Source of the DNA: Spirochaetaceae bacterium
GTDB taxonomy: Bacteria > Spirochaetota > Spirochaetia > DSM-27196 > PWMO01
Length of the DNA: 55,109 bases
Reading direction: 5' to 3'
Assembly: GCA_007693325.1 (NCBI GenBank)
Contig: REDW01000071.1
Location: forward strand, 1-55,109
Below are positions 39,672 through 48,900 of the stretch, piece after piece. Each line of letters opens with the position of its first letter. The first letter of the stretch is position 1. The notes under the pieces were generated by a model, which was not told where the DNA came from, did not search any database, and worked only from the letters and a program-made list of their open reading frames with translations. Position numbers and translations under genes: made by a program.

Positions 39672-41491
39672 GCGGCCAACAGCACAATCAGGCTATTCGC
39701 AATATTGCCATTATCGCGCATGTAGACCACGGCAAGACCACGCTGGTCGACGCAATGTTCAAACGCAGCGGCGTGTTCCGTGACGGCCAGGTGGTCCAGG
39801 AACGCCTGATGGACCGCCTTGATCTGGAGCGCGAGCGCGGAATAACCATAGCGGCCAAGAACTGTGCGGTCCGTTGGAAAGACGTCAAGATCAATATCAT
39901 AGACACCCCGGGGCACGCTGATTTTGGCGGAGAGGTGGAGCGCGCGCTGTCGATGGCCGATGGTGCCCTGTTGCTGGTTGACGCCGCCGAGGGGCCGCTG
40001 CCGCAGACGCGTTTTGTGCTCAAGAAGACCCTCGAGGCCGGACTCAAGGTTATCGTGGTAATCAACAAGATCGACCGTAAGGATGCCCGGCCACAGGAGG
40101 TGCTGAACGAGATTTCGGATCTGTTCATCGACCTCGATGCTACCGATGAGCAGTACGAGTTCCCTTTGCTGTACGCCGTAGCGCGCGACGGAATTGCGCA
40201 ACGTTCGCCGGAAGAACCGGCGCACAACCTCGATCTGCTGCTGGACCTTATCGTGGAGCAGATTCCCGCTCCGGCGGTTCGAGCAGAAAAACCGTTCCAG
40301 ATGCTGGTATCCGACCTTGGCTATTCGGACTACCTCGGTCGCCTGGCGATAGGGCGGGTTCATAACCGCAGCGTACGATCGGGGGTTCCGCTTGTCAGGA
40401 TCGACATCGACGGACAGCAGCGCGCGCTCAAGGTGTCGCGGCTGCAGATCTACGACGGGCTGTCGATAAGCGAGACCGAGCAGGCCGAGCCCGGCGATAT
40501 CGCGGTACTCTCGGGGATCGACGAGGTACACATCGGTGACACAATCTGTACCGCCGAACAGCCGAAGGCGCGCAGGCGCATCGCGGTGGACGAGCCTACC
40601 GTCGCCATGCGGTTCCTGCGCAATAATTCGCCGTTTGCCGGCAGAGAAGGACGATACGTGCAGTCCACCAGACTCGGTGAGCGGTTGAGCAAAGAAACAC
40701 TGCGCAACGTATCGCTGCGGGTGGAAAGTGCAGCCGATGGTGAAGGCTATGTGGTGCAGGGGCGTGGCGAGTTCCAGATGGCTATTCTTATCGAAACCAT
40801 GCGCCGCGAAGGCTACGAAATGGGCGTGGGACGGCCGCAGGTAATCTTTCAGGTTCGAGATGGCGTGCGGCAGGAACCGATAGAGCGGCTGTTTATCGAT
40901 TGTGGTGAGGAATATGTCGGCATCGTCACCGAGAAGCTGTCGATCCGCAAGGGACGTCTGGTCAACCTGGTAAACCACGCGCGCGGCCGGGCGCGGCTCG
41001 AGTTCTCGGTGCCGTCACGATCGCTGATAGGCTTCCGCGATGAGTTCCTCACCGACACGCGGGGGACGGGAATCATGAACGCCTACCTGGAAGGCTACGA
41101 AGCGTACCGCGGTGATTTCCCGTCGCGTTCAACCGGTTCGCTGGTCTCTGATCGTCACGGGCAGGCGGTGGCTTATGCCCTGTTCAACCTCGAGCCGCGT
41201 GGACAGCTCTTCATTGGCCCGGGTACCGTAGTATACGAGGGCATGGTGGTCGGGGAGCATAACCGAGACAACGACCTCGATGTCAATCCGTGCAAGACCA
41301 AGAAGCTCAGCAACATGCGCGCCGCCGGGCGTGATGACAACGTTATTCTGACCCCGCCGCGACTGATGCCGCTGGAGGCTGCAATCAACTTCATCCGCGA
41401 GGATGAGTTAGTCGAAGTCACGCCGCAATCGGTTCGCGTCCGCAAGACGGTGCTTCCGGCAGGTGAACGCAGACGCAGCGGTACGCGCTGA
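39668..41491 (+). CDS. typA: Translational GTPase TypA/BipA
   Basis: 607-residue ribosome-associated GTPase of the EF-G superfamily that supports ribosome assembly and stress growth. G motifs: [15 protein letters not shown] (G1), [11 protein letters not shown] (G3), [10 protein letters not shown] (G4). Domain II, an EF-G-like domain III/V and the TypA-specific C-terminal domain ([16 protein letters not shown] and [16 protein letters not shown]) follow. The start is GTG 39668, overlapping the aminopeptidase stop. It overlaps upstream by four bases and runs into the region where the next gene starts. Nothing unusual was seen. Confidence 0.97.
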   Translation: MSGQQHNQAIRNIAIIAHVDHGKTTLVDAMFKRSGVFRDGQVVQERLMDRLDLERERGITIAAKNCAVRWKDVKINIIDTPGHADFGGEVERALSMADGALLLVDAAEGPLPQTRFVLKKTLEAGLKVIVVINKIDRKDARPQEVLNEISDLFIDLDATDEQYEFPLLYAVARDGIAQRSPEEPAHNLDLLLDLIVEQIPAPAVRAEKPFQMLVSDLGYSDYLGRLAIGRVHNRSVRSGVPLVRIDIDGQQRALKVSRLQIYDGLSISETEQAEPGDIAVLSGIDEVHIGDTICTAEQPKARRRIAVDEPTVAMRFLRNNSPFAGREGRYVQSTRLGERLSKETLRNVSLRVESAADGEGYVVQGRGEFQMAILIETMRREGYEMGVGRPQVIFQVRDGVRQEPIERLFIDCGEEYVGIVTEKLSIRKGRLVNLVNHARGRARLEFSVPSRSLIGFRDEFLTDTRGTGIMNAYLEGYEAYRGDFPSRSTGSLVSDRHGQAVAYALFNLEPRGQLFIGPGTVVYEGMVVGEHNRDNDLDVNPCKTKKLSNMRAAGRDDNVILTPPRLMPLEAAINFIREDELVEVTPQSVRVRKTVLPAGERRRSGTR

Positions 41492-41564
41492 TGGAAAATC
41501 AAGTGGTGCTGCGCTATGTTCTGAAGCCAAAACAGAGCAACTGCTTCGCAGCGAGGATACCCCG

Positions 41565-42701
41565 GTGAGTTCTCAGGGGCGTAGGTACGCCGGACTTGAC
41601 AACGTAATGAACGAAGTGCTGCAGGCGCATCGTTCGCTTCTCTCAAGCAGCGATCTGACAACCGCGGTCAACAGCGCGTTTGGCAAGGTGGGAACCGCGG
41701 CAGAAGTGGACCGGGTTTATGTTTTTGAAACGCACGTCGATGACTCAGGGGTAACGTGGGCCAGCCAGCGTTTTGAATGGGTTGTAGCGGGGGTGGAACC
41801 GCAGATCGATAACCCGGAGCTCCAGAACATCGCTCTGCGTGAAGCAGGCTATTCTCGCTGGCTGGACTGTTTTCTGGCGTTTCGACCGGTATACGGCAGT
41901 ATCGAGCAGTTTCCCGAAGCAGAGCAGCCGAGGCTGCGCCAACAGGGGATCCGTTCACTATTGATACTGCCGGTGTTTGTTGGTGGTGCGTTGTGGGGCT
42001 TTGTTGGGTTTGATGACTGCAAACGCGAACGCAACTGGTGCGATGCTGAACTTGACCTGTTGTTTGCATTGACAATCACGCTGGGCCAGGTTCTGGCGCC
42101 GGGTGGCCGTTCGGATGCCGACGCTGCCGCAACAGCCGCAATCAGCCTGGTCAGCAGCATGCTGACGGTACATAGCACTACGCTCAGTGAAACACCAATG
42201 CAGGCTCTGGTAGAACGGACTCGCGCGCGTCTCGGCGCTGCCGTTCACGCCCATCGGGTCTTCGCCGAGAAGTGCAGTTCAACCCGCGTCAATGCGCAAG
42301 AACTCTTCGGCGGGCTGCAACACCATTTCAGCGAGATTCGAACGTGCATCTTTGAAGACGATGCTCAGCGCTCGATCAACATCGACGTGGCGCCGATCGA
42401 AATCGGTGTCGAGGCTGCGCTGAGTGTTGTCATGATCATTACAGAAGTGCTGACGGTACTGGCGGAACGCTGCGAACAGGCTCTGGAAGCACCTGATCTT
42501 ACTGTGACGCTTCGTCCGCACGAGCAGCGTGGAGAACTCACGATTACCGCGCGCGACAGCGCTGGAGTTCCGTACCCGGCGCAGGAACCGCTGGACGGGA
42601 TGGCACACTTGATGATCCGGCACCTGCTCAACAAGTTGAACGCGACGCAGAGTAGGAGCAGAATTGACGGCATTCTGTTCCGACTCTCTTTTCCGCTATG
42701 A
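41565..42701 (+). CDS. GAF-domain protein with a degenerate histidine-kinase-like C-terminus
   Basis: 378-residue protein. The GAF domain (about 20-175) contains NSAFGKVGTAAEVDRVYVF and LLILPVFVGGALWGFVGFDD. The C-terminal half has the outline of a HisKA_2/HWE kinase (ISLVSSMLTVHSTTLSE, in two parts, then LFGGLQHHF), but the HH-R-x-K phosphoacceptor motif is missing. The ATP-binding N box reads IITEVLTVLAERC, lacking the essential Asn, and the G1 box is DSAGVP. It is therefore likely a pseudo-kinase or ligand sensor. GTG 41565 is chosen because GAGGA is seven to eight bases upstream; the frame is open further but would run into typA. It may be co-transcribed with typA. Confidence 0.7.
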   Translation: MSSQGRRYAGLDNVMNEVLQAHRSLLSSSDLTTAVNSAFGKVGTAAEVDRVYVFETHVDDSGVTWASQRFEWVVAGVEPQIDNPELQNIALREAGYSRWLDCFLAFRPVYGSIEQFPEAEQPRLRQQGIRSLLILPVFVGGALWGFVGFDDCKRERNWCDAELDLLFALTITLGQVLAPGGRSDADAAATAAISLVSSMLTVHSTTLSETPMQALVERTRARLGAAVHAHRVFAEKCSSTRVNAQELFGGLQHHFSEIRTCIFEDDAQRSINIDVAPIEIGVEAALSVVMIITEVLTVLAERCEQALEAPDLTVTLRPHEQRGELTITARDSAGVPYPAQEPLDGMAHLMIRHLLNKLNATQSRSRIDGILFRLSFPL

Positions 42702-42723
42702 GATCTGCAACCGCCCGTAAACG

Positions 42724-42796
42724 CTCCCCCGGTTGGACTCGAACCAACGACTTGGTGGTTAACAGCCACCCGCTCTACCAGCTGAGCTACAGGGGA
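42724..42796 (-). tRNA. tRNA-Asn (GTT)
   Basis: Complete 73-base tRNA on the minus strand. Acceptor strands TCCCCTG and CGGGGGA pair with one G-T, the discriminator is G, and the T stem pairs GTTGG with CCAAC around TTCGAGT. The anticodon GTT (complement of 42761-42763) lies in the loop CTGTTAA. CCA is not encoded. The promoter is at 42815-42843; no terminator is clear before the convergent GAF gene. Confidence 0.97.
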
Positions 42797-42814
42797 ATAT
42801 CAGAATCGAGGCTT

Positions 42815-42843
42815 AAATTATCGGAACGCGGCGCAAGTGTCAA
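42815..42843 (-). promoter_or_regulatory. Promoter of tRNA-Asn
   Basis: Minus strand TTGACA (42843-42838), exact 17-base spacer, TAATTT (42820-42815). The -35 overlaps the stop codon of the radical SAM gene. The tRNA starts 18 bases after the -10. Confidence 0.65.
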
Positions 42844-43826
42844 GTGCTCGGTACGCCGCAAAACGGCAACGCAGCGCCACATCCACTGCACTTTGATCCG
42901 TGCAGACCAACCATGCGGGTGTGATAGCCGTTGCGCTGCAGCAGAAGCCGGCCGCACGCGGGGCAATTGGTGTCATTGGAGGCGCCGGTGTTGCCGCTGT
43001 AGACAAACCTCAGGTGGCGCCGGGCAACCTTGACCAGAGAGGCGATTACCCGGGGACTGGTTGCTTCGGTCACGTACTGGTAAGCGGGGTAGTAGGCTGA
43101 AAGGTGATACGGAATCTCTGCGCTTATCCCGGCAATAAAGGCCGCGATTGAGTCAATCTCATCCGGGCTGTCGTTCTTGCCGGGAATGACCAGTGTGGTA
43201 ACCTCGACGTGGCATAGCCCGGCGGCAATTGATATAGATTGTTTGACACTCTTCAGGCTGCCTCCGAGTTCGCGACGGTAGAAGCGCTCGTTAAACCCCT
43301 TGAGATCGATATTTGCGGCGTCCATCGCGGCAAATAGTTCGGTGGCCGGCTCGCTATTGATTTGGCCGGAGGTTACCAGTACGTTCTGAAGCCCCGCCTC
43401 GCGCGCCAGACGGGCGGTCTCGAGCACGAATTCAATGTGGATGATCGGCTCGTTGTAGGTGTAAGCAACCCCAATCGCCGCGCTGCGTTCTGCCGCCCGG
43501 ACCACTTCGGCCGGCGTCATGCTCTGTGTGCGCGCGGTTGTTGCCTGAGAGATGCGGTAGTTCTGGCAGAACGGGCAGCGCAGCGGACAGCCGAGAAACC
43601 CAACCGACAGAATCTGGCTGCCGGGAAAGAAATGATAGAGCGGCTTCTTCTCAATTGGATCGGTGGCCAACGCGGATATTGCGCCGTAAAACGGAAGTTC
43701 CAGTCTTCCGGCAGCGTTTGCGCGTACACCGCATAGTCCGCTCTTGCCTTCGGCAATGCTGCAGTTGTGCGGACAGAGCGTGCAGCGCAGTTTGTCGTTG
43801 TGCCGCTCAAAGAAGCGCGCAGTCAT
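42840..43826 (-). CDS. AmmeMemoRadiSam-system radical SAM protein
   Basis: 328-residue radical SAM enzyme of the MEMO/AMMECR1-associated family (PflA-like). The AdoMet/4Fe-4S motif is CPLRCPFCQNYR (Cys-x3-Cys-x2-Cys), with a preceding Cys-rich stretch (RCTLCPHNCSIAEGKSGLCG) and a C-terminal Cys pair (NCPACGRLLLQ, then CSGCGAALPFCG). The family is often found beside AMMECR1 and MEMO genes, which are not in this window. Function is unresolved in bacteria. ATG 43826 is preferred; the longer in-frame start would overlap the upstream gene. No strong ribosome site. Confidence 0.82.
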   Translation of the reverse strand: MTARFFERHNDKLRCTLCPHNCSIAEGKSGLCGVRANAAGRLELPFYGAISALATDPIEKKPLYHFFPGSQILSVGFLGCPLRCPFCQNYRISQATTARTQSMTPAEVVRAAERSAAIGVAYTYNEPIIHIEFVLETARLAREAGLQNVLVTSGQINSEPATELFAAMDAANIDLKGFNERFYRRELGGSLKSVKQSISIAAGLCHVEVTTLVIPGKNDSPDEIDSIAAFIAGISAEIPYHLSAYYPAYQYVTEATSPRVIASLVKVARRHLRFVYSGNTGASNDTNCPACGRLLLQRNGYHTRMVGLHGSKCSGCGAALPFCGVPST

Positions 43827-43840
43827 GGTAGCAGTTGGGA

Positions 43841-44161
43841 CTACGGTGTGACACGAAATGGTTCCATGCGCAGTCCAACACTCTCGTGCTTGATCCACAG
43901 GCGCACGGTCTGGAGACTTTCGCCCTGTTCGGTAACCACGCTGCTCAATTCCTCAGCGTGCAGGACGTCGGCAATCAGGAATTCGTATATCAGATGAGGG
44001 TTCTCCAGCGGTGCCGGTACCAGCAGAATGCGGTGAGGGTCGTAGGGGTGCTTGCGCGGGGTCCCCTCGAACGGGGTGCTCTTGCCGCGATAGCTATCGC
44101 TGGAAACGTAGCGCGTGATGTCGTGGGCCGGCAGGTTTTCGAGGTAGCGGGTTGCGCTCAT
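43841..44161 (-). CDS. Small protein of unknown function, probable leaderless transcript
   Basis: 106-residue soluble protein, mixed alpha/beta, with ENPHLIYEFLIADVLHAEE, in two parts, followed by a charged C-terminus. I do not recognise it, though the well-ordered composition suggests a conserved spirochaete protein. The promoter is consensus-like with the -10 just six bases before ATG 44161, and there is no ribosome site, so the transcript should start at or next to the ATG. An in-frame TTG at 44185 would fall inside the promoter. The downstream radical SAM gene is 14 bases away and may be co-transcribed. Confidence 0.6.
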   Translation of the reverse strand: MSATRYLENLPAHDITRYVSSDSYRGKSTPFEGTPRKHPYDPHRILLVPAPLENPHLIYEFLIADVLHAEELSSVVTEQGESLQTVRLWIKHESVGLRMEPFRVTP

Positions 44162-44167
44162 AGAGAA

Positions 44168-44196
44168 AGTGTAGGCCCAGAGCAATGGGCTGTCAA
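44168..44196 (-). promoter_or_regulatory. Strong promoter ending six bases before an ATG (leaderless candidate)
   Basis: Minus strand TTGACA (44196-44191), exact 17-base spacer, TACACT (44173-44168). Six bases separate the -10 from ATG 44161. Confidence 0.7.
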
Positions 44197-44227
44197 CCTA
44201 ATTGCGCACACTTGCCACAGGGACAGC

Positions 44228-44962
44228 TCAGCGAGCTTTGAGAATACCGAGTTCGCGCTTGGAGTGTTCACCAAGGTACCACTCTACGCTCTCCTGAACA
44301 TCACCTTCGGGATCGTGGAAGCGCAAACTGAGTGATCCGTCGTTGCGTATAACTTCGCAGGCAAGGTTGAGAATCGAATCTCCCAGCCTGAGCGAACAGT
44401 GGCGCAGGTGCGCCCTGGCTTCGATCTCGTCGGTGATCTGCGAACGGTGTGGTACAAAGCGCAAACCACTGGCGGAGATGTCTTCGATACGGCCGGTCAC
44501 AAACTGCAGCGTGCGCGGATGTGAGAAGATGAACTCGATACGGTCTTCAGGATGCGGTACATAGCGCTTGCTGTGCCGCTGATCACGAATCTCCTTGTAA
44601 CGCACGATCAGGTCACGCAGGTGGTTGATATCGTCTCGATCCGCGAGTGAATCGTCAGCCAGACCGTTGACCCCGAGATGCTGCGCCTTGGAAGCCTCTT
44701 CAAACGCAAAATCCTTGGGCCGCAGCAGCACAAATACGGTGGTGTAGCGTGTACGGTGGTTGCGCAGAAACGTCAGAAACGGCTTCCAATGGCGTGGAAA
44801 GTCTCCGGCGCTGAACAGCACAACGTCGGGGTCAATCTCGTCGATGTTGTCCATCGCCTTGATTGGATTCCAGTACTGTATGACTTCCAGACCCAGCGGG
44901 TTGAAGTGACGATCGAGCTGCCCGCGGAGATCCTGGCGCTCGGAAACCAGAAGAACCTTCAT
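44228..44962 (-). CDS. PilZ-domain c-di-GMP receptor with a receiver-like N-terminus
   Basis: 244-residue cytoplasmic protein. Residues 1-110 have the pattern of a response regulator receiver (MKVLLVSERQDLRG...) but the phosphorylated Asp is replaced (VVLFSAGD), so it is a pseudo-receiver. The C-terminal PilZ domain has both c-di-GMP motifs: RHSKR (RxxxR) and DISASG (DxSxxG). It may act on motility or the cell envelope. It lies five bases after the stop of the upstream exported-protein gene, so the two are likely co-transcribed. ATG 44962 is preceded by AGAGTAGGT. The diguanylate cyclase at 2139 could be one source of the ligand. Confidence 0.85.
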   Translation of the reverse strand: MKVLLVSERQDLRGQLDRHFNPLGLEVIQYWNPIKAMDNIDEIDPDVVLFSAGDFPRHWKPFLTFLRNHRTRYTTVFVLLRPKDFAFEEASKAQHLGVNGLADDSLADRDDINHLRDLIVRYKEIRDQRHSKRYVPHPEDRIEFIFSHPRTLQFVTGRIEDISASGLRFVPHRSQITDEIEARAHLRHCSLRLGDSILNLACEVIRNDGSLSLRFHDPEGDVQESVEWYLGEHSKRELGILKAR

Positions 44963-44967
44963 GTTAC

Positions 44968-45939
44968 CTACTCTGTGCCGGCGATATTCACGTCGTAGCG
45001 AACAATCTCCCATATATCGTCGCGTTTCTGCAAGTGGTAGGTGTAGCGTCTGATCTCGGTGAATCCTTCGGCACGGAAGCGCAGGTCGGCTATTACTCTG
45101 CCGCTCTGACGCTCGTAGGTTGTGCGCAGAATGTCGTAGCGCAGTGGTACTGCCGCTATATCTTCGTCAACGGCACCTTGCATGAGTTGGTTTCGAAAAC
45201 GTTGGATTTCGCGCTGCTGCTCCTGCTGCGACAGCTGCACAAAGCGCCGTTCTCGAGCGGGATCGGTGCGTAGAATCTGTTCGAGGTTGAGATAGAGGAA
45301 GAAGCGATCCCATTGCCCGCGCATCAACGCTTCAATCGTGTAGGTTACAACCTCGTCCGGGGATCGAGCGGTGCGCCGCAGAACCTCACCGGTCTCGTAG
45401 TCCAGGCGTGCCTGGACAGCCTCGTCGAGGTTCCGTGGTGACGGACGTACCGACAGCGAGAGGCGGTTGGAATCCAGGCGGGGCGGGGTGCGCTGCATTC
45501 CGCTGCGTTGAATCAACTCGGGATAGAAGGCCGCGTTGACTACGTACATCCCGGGTCGGGGGATTTCCACATAGTGCTGCAGGTTTTCTACAAACGAGAG
45601 CTCTTCACCTGGCTCCAGCGTAACTTCACGGAAATAGACCGGTTGTGCGGTCAGACGGCGCATGCTAAGGTTCTCGGTTGTGTCCAGTGCAGCGTTGCTA
45701 AGCGTGCGCACATCGAAATCGAGATTGAAGATCCGGTCGTCAGCCATCCGGAAGCGATAGGTTTCGGGGCTGTTGTTGGTGATGGTAACCTTGACATCGA
45801 TGTCGCTATGCGGAAAATAGACAGACTGATTGAAGTAGCGGATCGAAACATCGATACCGTCGGCGTGGGCACCGAGTATCGCAAGACTAAGCCCAACCAG
45901 GATAAGCAGTAAGGTTCGTTTTCGCGTTTTCATATCCAT
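44968..45939 (-). CDS. Exported protein of unknown function
   Basis: 323-residue protein with a signal peptide (RTLLLILVGLSLAILGAHA). A beta-rich domain (DIDVKVTITNNSPETYRFRM, then ISIPRPGMYVVNAAFYPEL-like text) resembles an immunoglobulin-like or BsuPI-type fold; a helical segment and a C-terminal beta region follow (QSGRVIADLRFRAEGFTE). I do not recognise a named family. The start may be ATG 45933 instead of 45939: TATACA lies only three bases before the first ATG and nine before the second. It diverges from mfd with 24 bases between starts. PilZ gene follows at once. Confidence 0.65.
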   Translation of the reverse strand: MDMKTRKRTLLLILVGLSLAILGAHADGIDVSIRYFNQSVYFPHSDIDVKVTITNNSPETYRFRMADDRIFNLDFDVRTLSNAALDTTENLSMRRLTAQPVYFREVTLEPGEELSFVENLQHYVEIPRPGMYVVNAAFYPELIQRSGMQRTPPRLDSNRLSLSVRPSPRNLDEAVQARLDYETGEVLRRTARSPDEVVTYTIEALMRGQWDRFFLYLNLEQILRTDPARERRFVQLSQQEQQREIQRFRNQLMQGAVDEDIAAVPLRYDILRTTYERQSGRVIADLRFRAEGFTEIRRYTYHLQKRDDIWEIVRYDVNIAGTE

Positions 45940-45963
45940 CTCTGTATATTGTCGGTCGGTTCC

Positions 45964-48900
45964 ATGATAACATTATTCAACAAGTGTATCAGTGACAAAC
46001 TTCGTTCTTCGGATTCCTACCGTCAGCTGATCGATGCAGTCCGTAGCGCAGATGGCCCGATAGAGGTTGTAGGCCCTCGTGGCAGCTTTGCAGCGCTGAT
46101 TGCTGCCAAGCTGCAGCAGCGGATGAGCACGCAGGCGTTGTTGGTAACCGCCACCGAACAGGAAGCCGAGAGCCTGATCCGTGATCTATCGCTGTTTGGT
46201 GTGGATGCGCTGCCGCTGCCCTGGTGGCAGACTACGCCCTACACGCCGGTGCCCACAAATTCTCCGCTGTTTGGCCGGCGGGTACGTGCTCTGACGCGAA
46301 TGCTGTCCGATCCTCAGGCGGTCACGGTCTGCTCGCTGCGCTCGGCGCTGGCTTATGTTCCACCGCCTGATTATCTGGGCTCGCTGGAAAGGGTGATTCG
46401 CGTTGGTCAGCCACTCGACCCCCTGGAAACAGGCAACACACTGGCTCGAATCGGTTACCGCCGCGTTCCGCGCGTCTCGGTGCGCGGTGAATACACTCTG
46501 CGCGGCGAAGTGCTCGATATATTCATGCCGGGCTACGAGCACGCGGTACGCATCGTATTCGAGTTTGACGAGGTGGAAGCGGTGCGACTGTTTGACGTGG
46601 ACAGTCAGACGTCGGTACGCACGCTCAAAGAGGTGGTACTGATACCCACGCGTGAGGTCATCTGGGATCAAGCGCGCATCGAACAATTGAAGACTGCACT
46701 GGCAGCGAACAAAGCCGGCGCACAGGCAGATCCGCTGCTGGATGACCTGCAGACCTTTGGCAGTGCCGACGGTGAAGAGATGTGGTATCCGCTGGCGTTT
46801 GCAGAGCCGGGATCGATTGTTGATTATCTGGAATCTGCGGCGCTGATTGTGCTTCTGGACAGCGAGCGGATGGTTTCGCAGGAAGAAGCTGTTTTCAAGG
46901 AGTACGAAGCGCTCTACCGCGAGCAGCGGCGTGAGAGGCTTGTGCCGCGGCCGCAGCAACTGCTGACTTCTCTGGATCAGATAGCCGAACGCGCTCCGCG
47001 CCGCATAGAGTTCCACGCCTTGTCGGACGCCTCAACCCACGGCATCAGTTTCTCCTGGGATCCGCCGCGCTCGTACTTCGGCAACATCAGCTTTTTCAAA
47101 GAAGAACTGGCGGCATACGAAAAAGCCGGTTACCGGATCTTCATCTTTGCCGATACCGATGCTCAGACTCATCGCCTCGAGCACCTGCTGTCGGAATTTC
47201 CGGTCAGTGTGGTGCCGGATTCGATTTCCGGCGGTTTCTCGATTCCCGATTTGCGCATAGTGGTTATCCAGGAGAACGAAATCTTTGGGCGACGCAAGCG
47301 CGTTCCCCGCTCGGTAAAACACGCCGAGAGCGCCGCGATCGACACGTTCGTCGATCTCAGCCCCGGTGATCACGTTGTCCACGTAAACTACGGGATTGGC
47401 CGCTTCCTGGGTATCAGGCGCATCGCTGCCGCCGGTAACGAGCGCGACTACATTCACCTGGAGTATGCAAACTCGGAGTTCATCTATATCCCAATCGAGC
47501 AGGTCAATCTGATCCAGCGCTATATCGGACACGGTGGTGCTGCGCCACGTCTGGATACCATTGGCGGCAAGGGTTGGGAGAACCGTAAGAGCAAGGTACA
47601 GCAGAGTGTCGAGGATCTGGCCGAGCGGCTGATAACGCTTTACTCCAGGCGTAAGCGAGCCCAGGGATTTGCCTTCCCGCCGGATAGCGAGTGGCAGCTC
47701 GATTTCGAGGCGTCGTTTCCCTACGAGGAGACCGAAGACCAGTTGCGTTGCATTGACGATGTCAAGGCCGACATGGAGCGTCCGCTGCCGATGGATCGCA
47801 TGATCTGTGGTGACGTTGGCTACGGCAAGACCGAGGTGGCGCTGCGGGCGGCGTTCAAGGCAGTCATGGCCGGCAAGCAGGTGGCCTTTCTGGCACCGAC
47901 CACTATTCTGGTAGAGCAACACTGGGAGAATCTGGTGGAACGTCTGCAGAGCTTCCCGGTACGCGTGGCGATGCTGTCGCGTTTTGTCTCCAGAAGTGAG
48001 CAGAAGAAGATTCTGGCCTCGATCGCCGGCGGTGAGTTTGACATCGTGATCGGGACGCACCGATTGCTGCAGAAAGATGTGCTGTTCAAGCAGCTGGGGC
48101 TGCTGATCATCGATGAAGAGCAGCGGTTCGGCGTTAAAGACAAGGAGCGGCTGAAGGAGCTGCGAACATCGGTGGATTGTCTGACTTTGACCGCAACTCC
48201 TATTCCGCGTACGCTGCACATGTCGCTGCTCAAGATTCGCGACATGTCCATACTGAATACGCCTCCGCACAACCGTCGGCCAATCGAGACGCACATTGAA
48301 GCGTTTTCCCAGGAGAAGGTGGCCGAAGCGGTACGGCGTGAGATCGGGCGTGGAGGCCAGGTCTTCTACCTGCATAACCGCGTTGAGACGCTGGGCGAAG
48401 TGCAGCTGTTTCTGCGCCGGCTGCTGCCCGAGGCATTGATCGAGAGTGCTCACGGCCAGCTGTCTGGTGCTCAGCTCGAAGACGTCATGCACCGCTTCAT
48501 CCATGGGGCTTTCCAGGTGCTGGTGTCCACCACGATTATCGAGAACGGCATCGATATCCCCAACGTCAACACCATTATCATCGACCGTGCCGACATATAC
48601 GGAATCGCGCAACTGTACCAGCTGCGGGGAAGAGTTGGGCGCTCAGAACGCGCAGCTTACGCGTGGCTGTTCTACCCCGACCGACGCGCCCTGTCAGAGA
48701 TCGCCATGAAGCGATTGCAGATCATTTCGGACTACACCGAGCTCGGTAGCGGGTTCAAGATCGCACTGAAAGACCTGGAGGTGCGTGGCGCCGGTAATCT
48801 GCTTGGGCGGCAGCAGAGCGGAGACATTCTTTCGGTCGGGTTTGACCTCTACATCAAATTGCTCGATGAAGCCATCCGCAAGCTCGATCGCGAGCAGCGG

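Noticed and set aside
39659-40978. 439-residue minus-strand frame opposite typA
   Set aside because: Shadow of the TypA coding frame with no recognisable domain and no ribosome site.
47032-48612. 526-residue open frame on the minus strand inside mfd
   Set aside because: It is antisense to a well-defined Mfd motor region. Its translation lacks any domain and is explained by GC-rich third positions.
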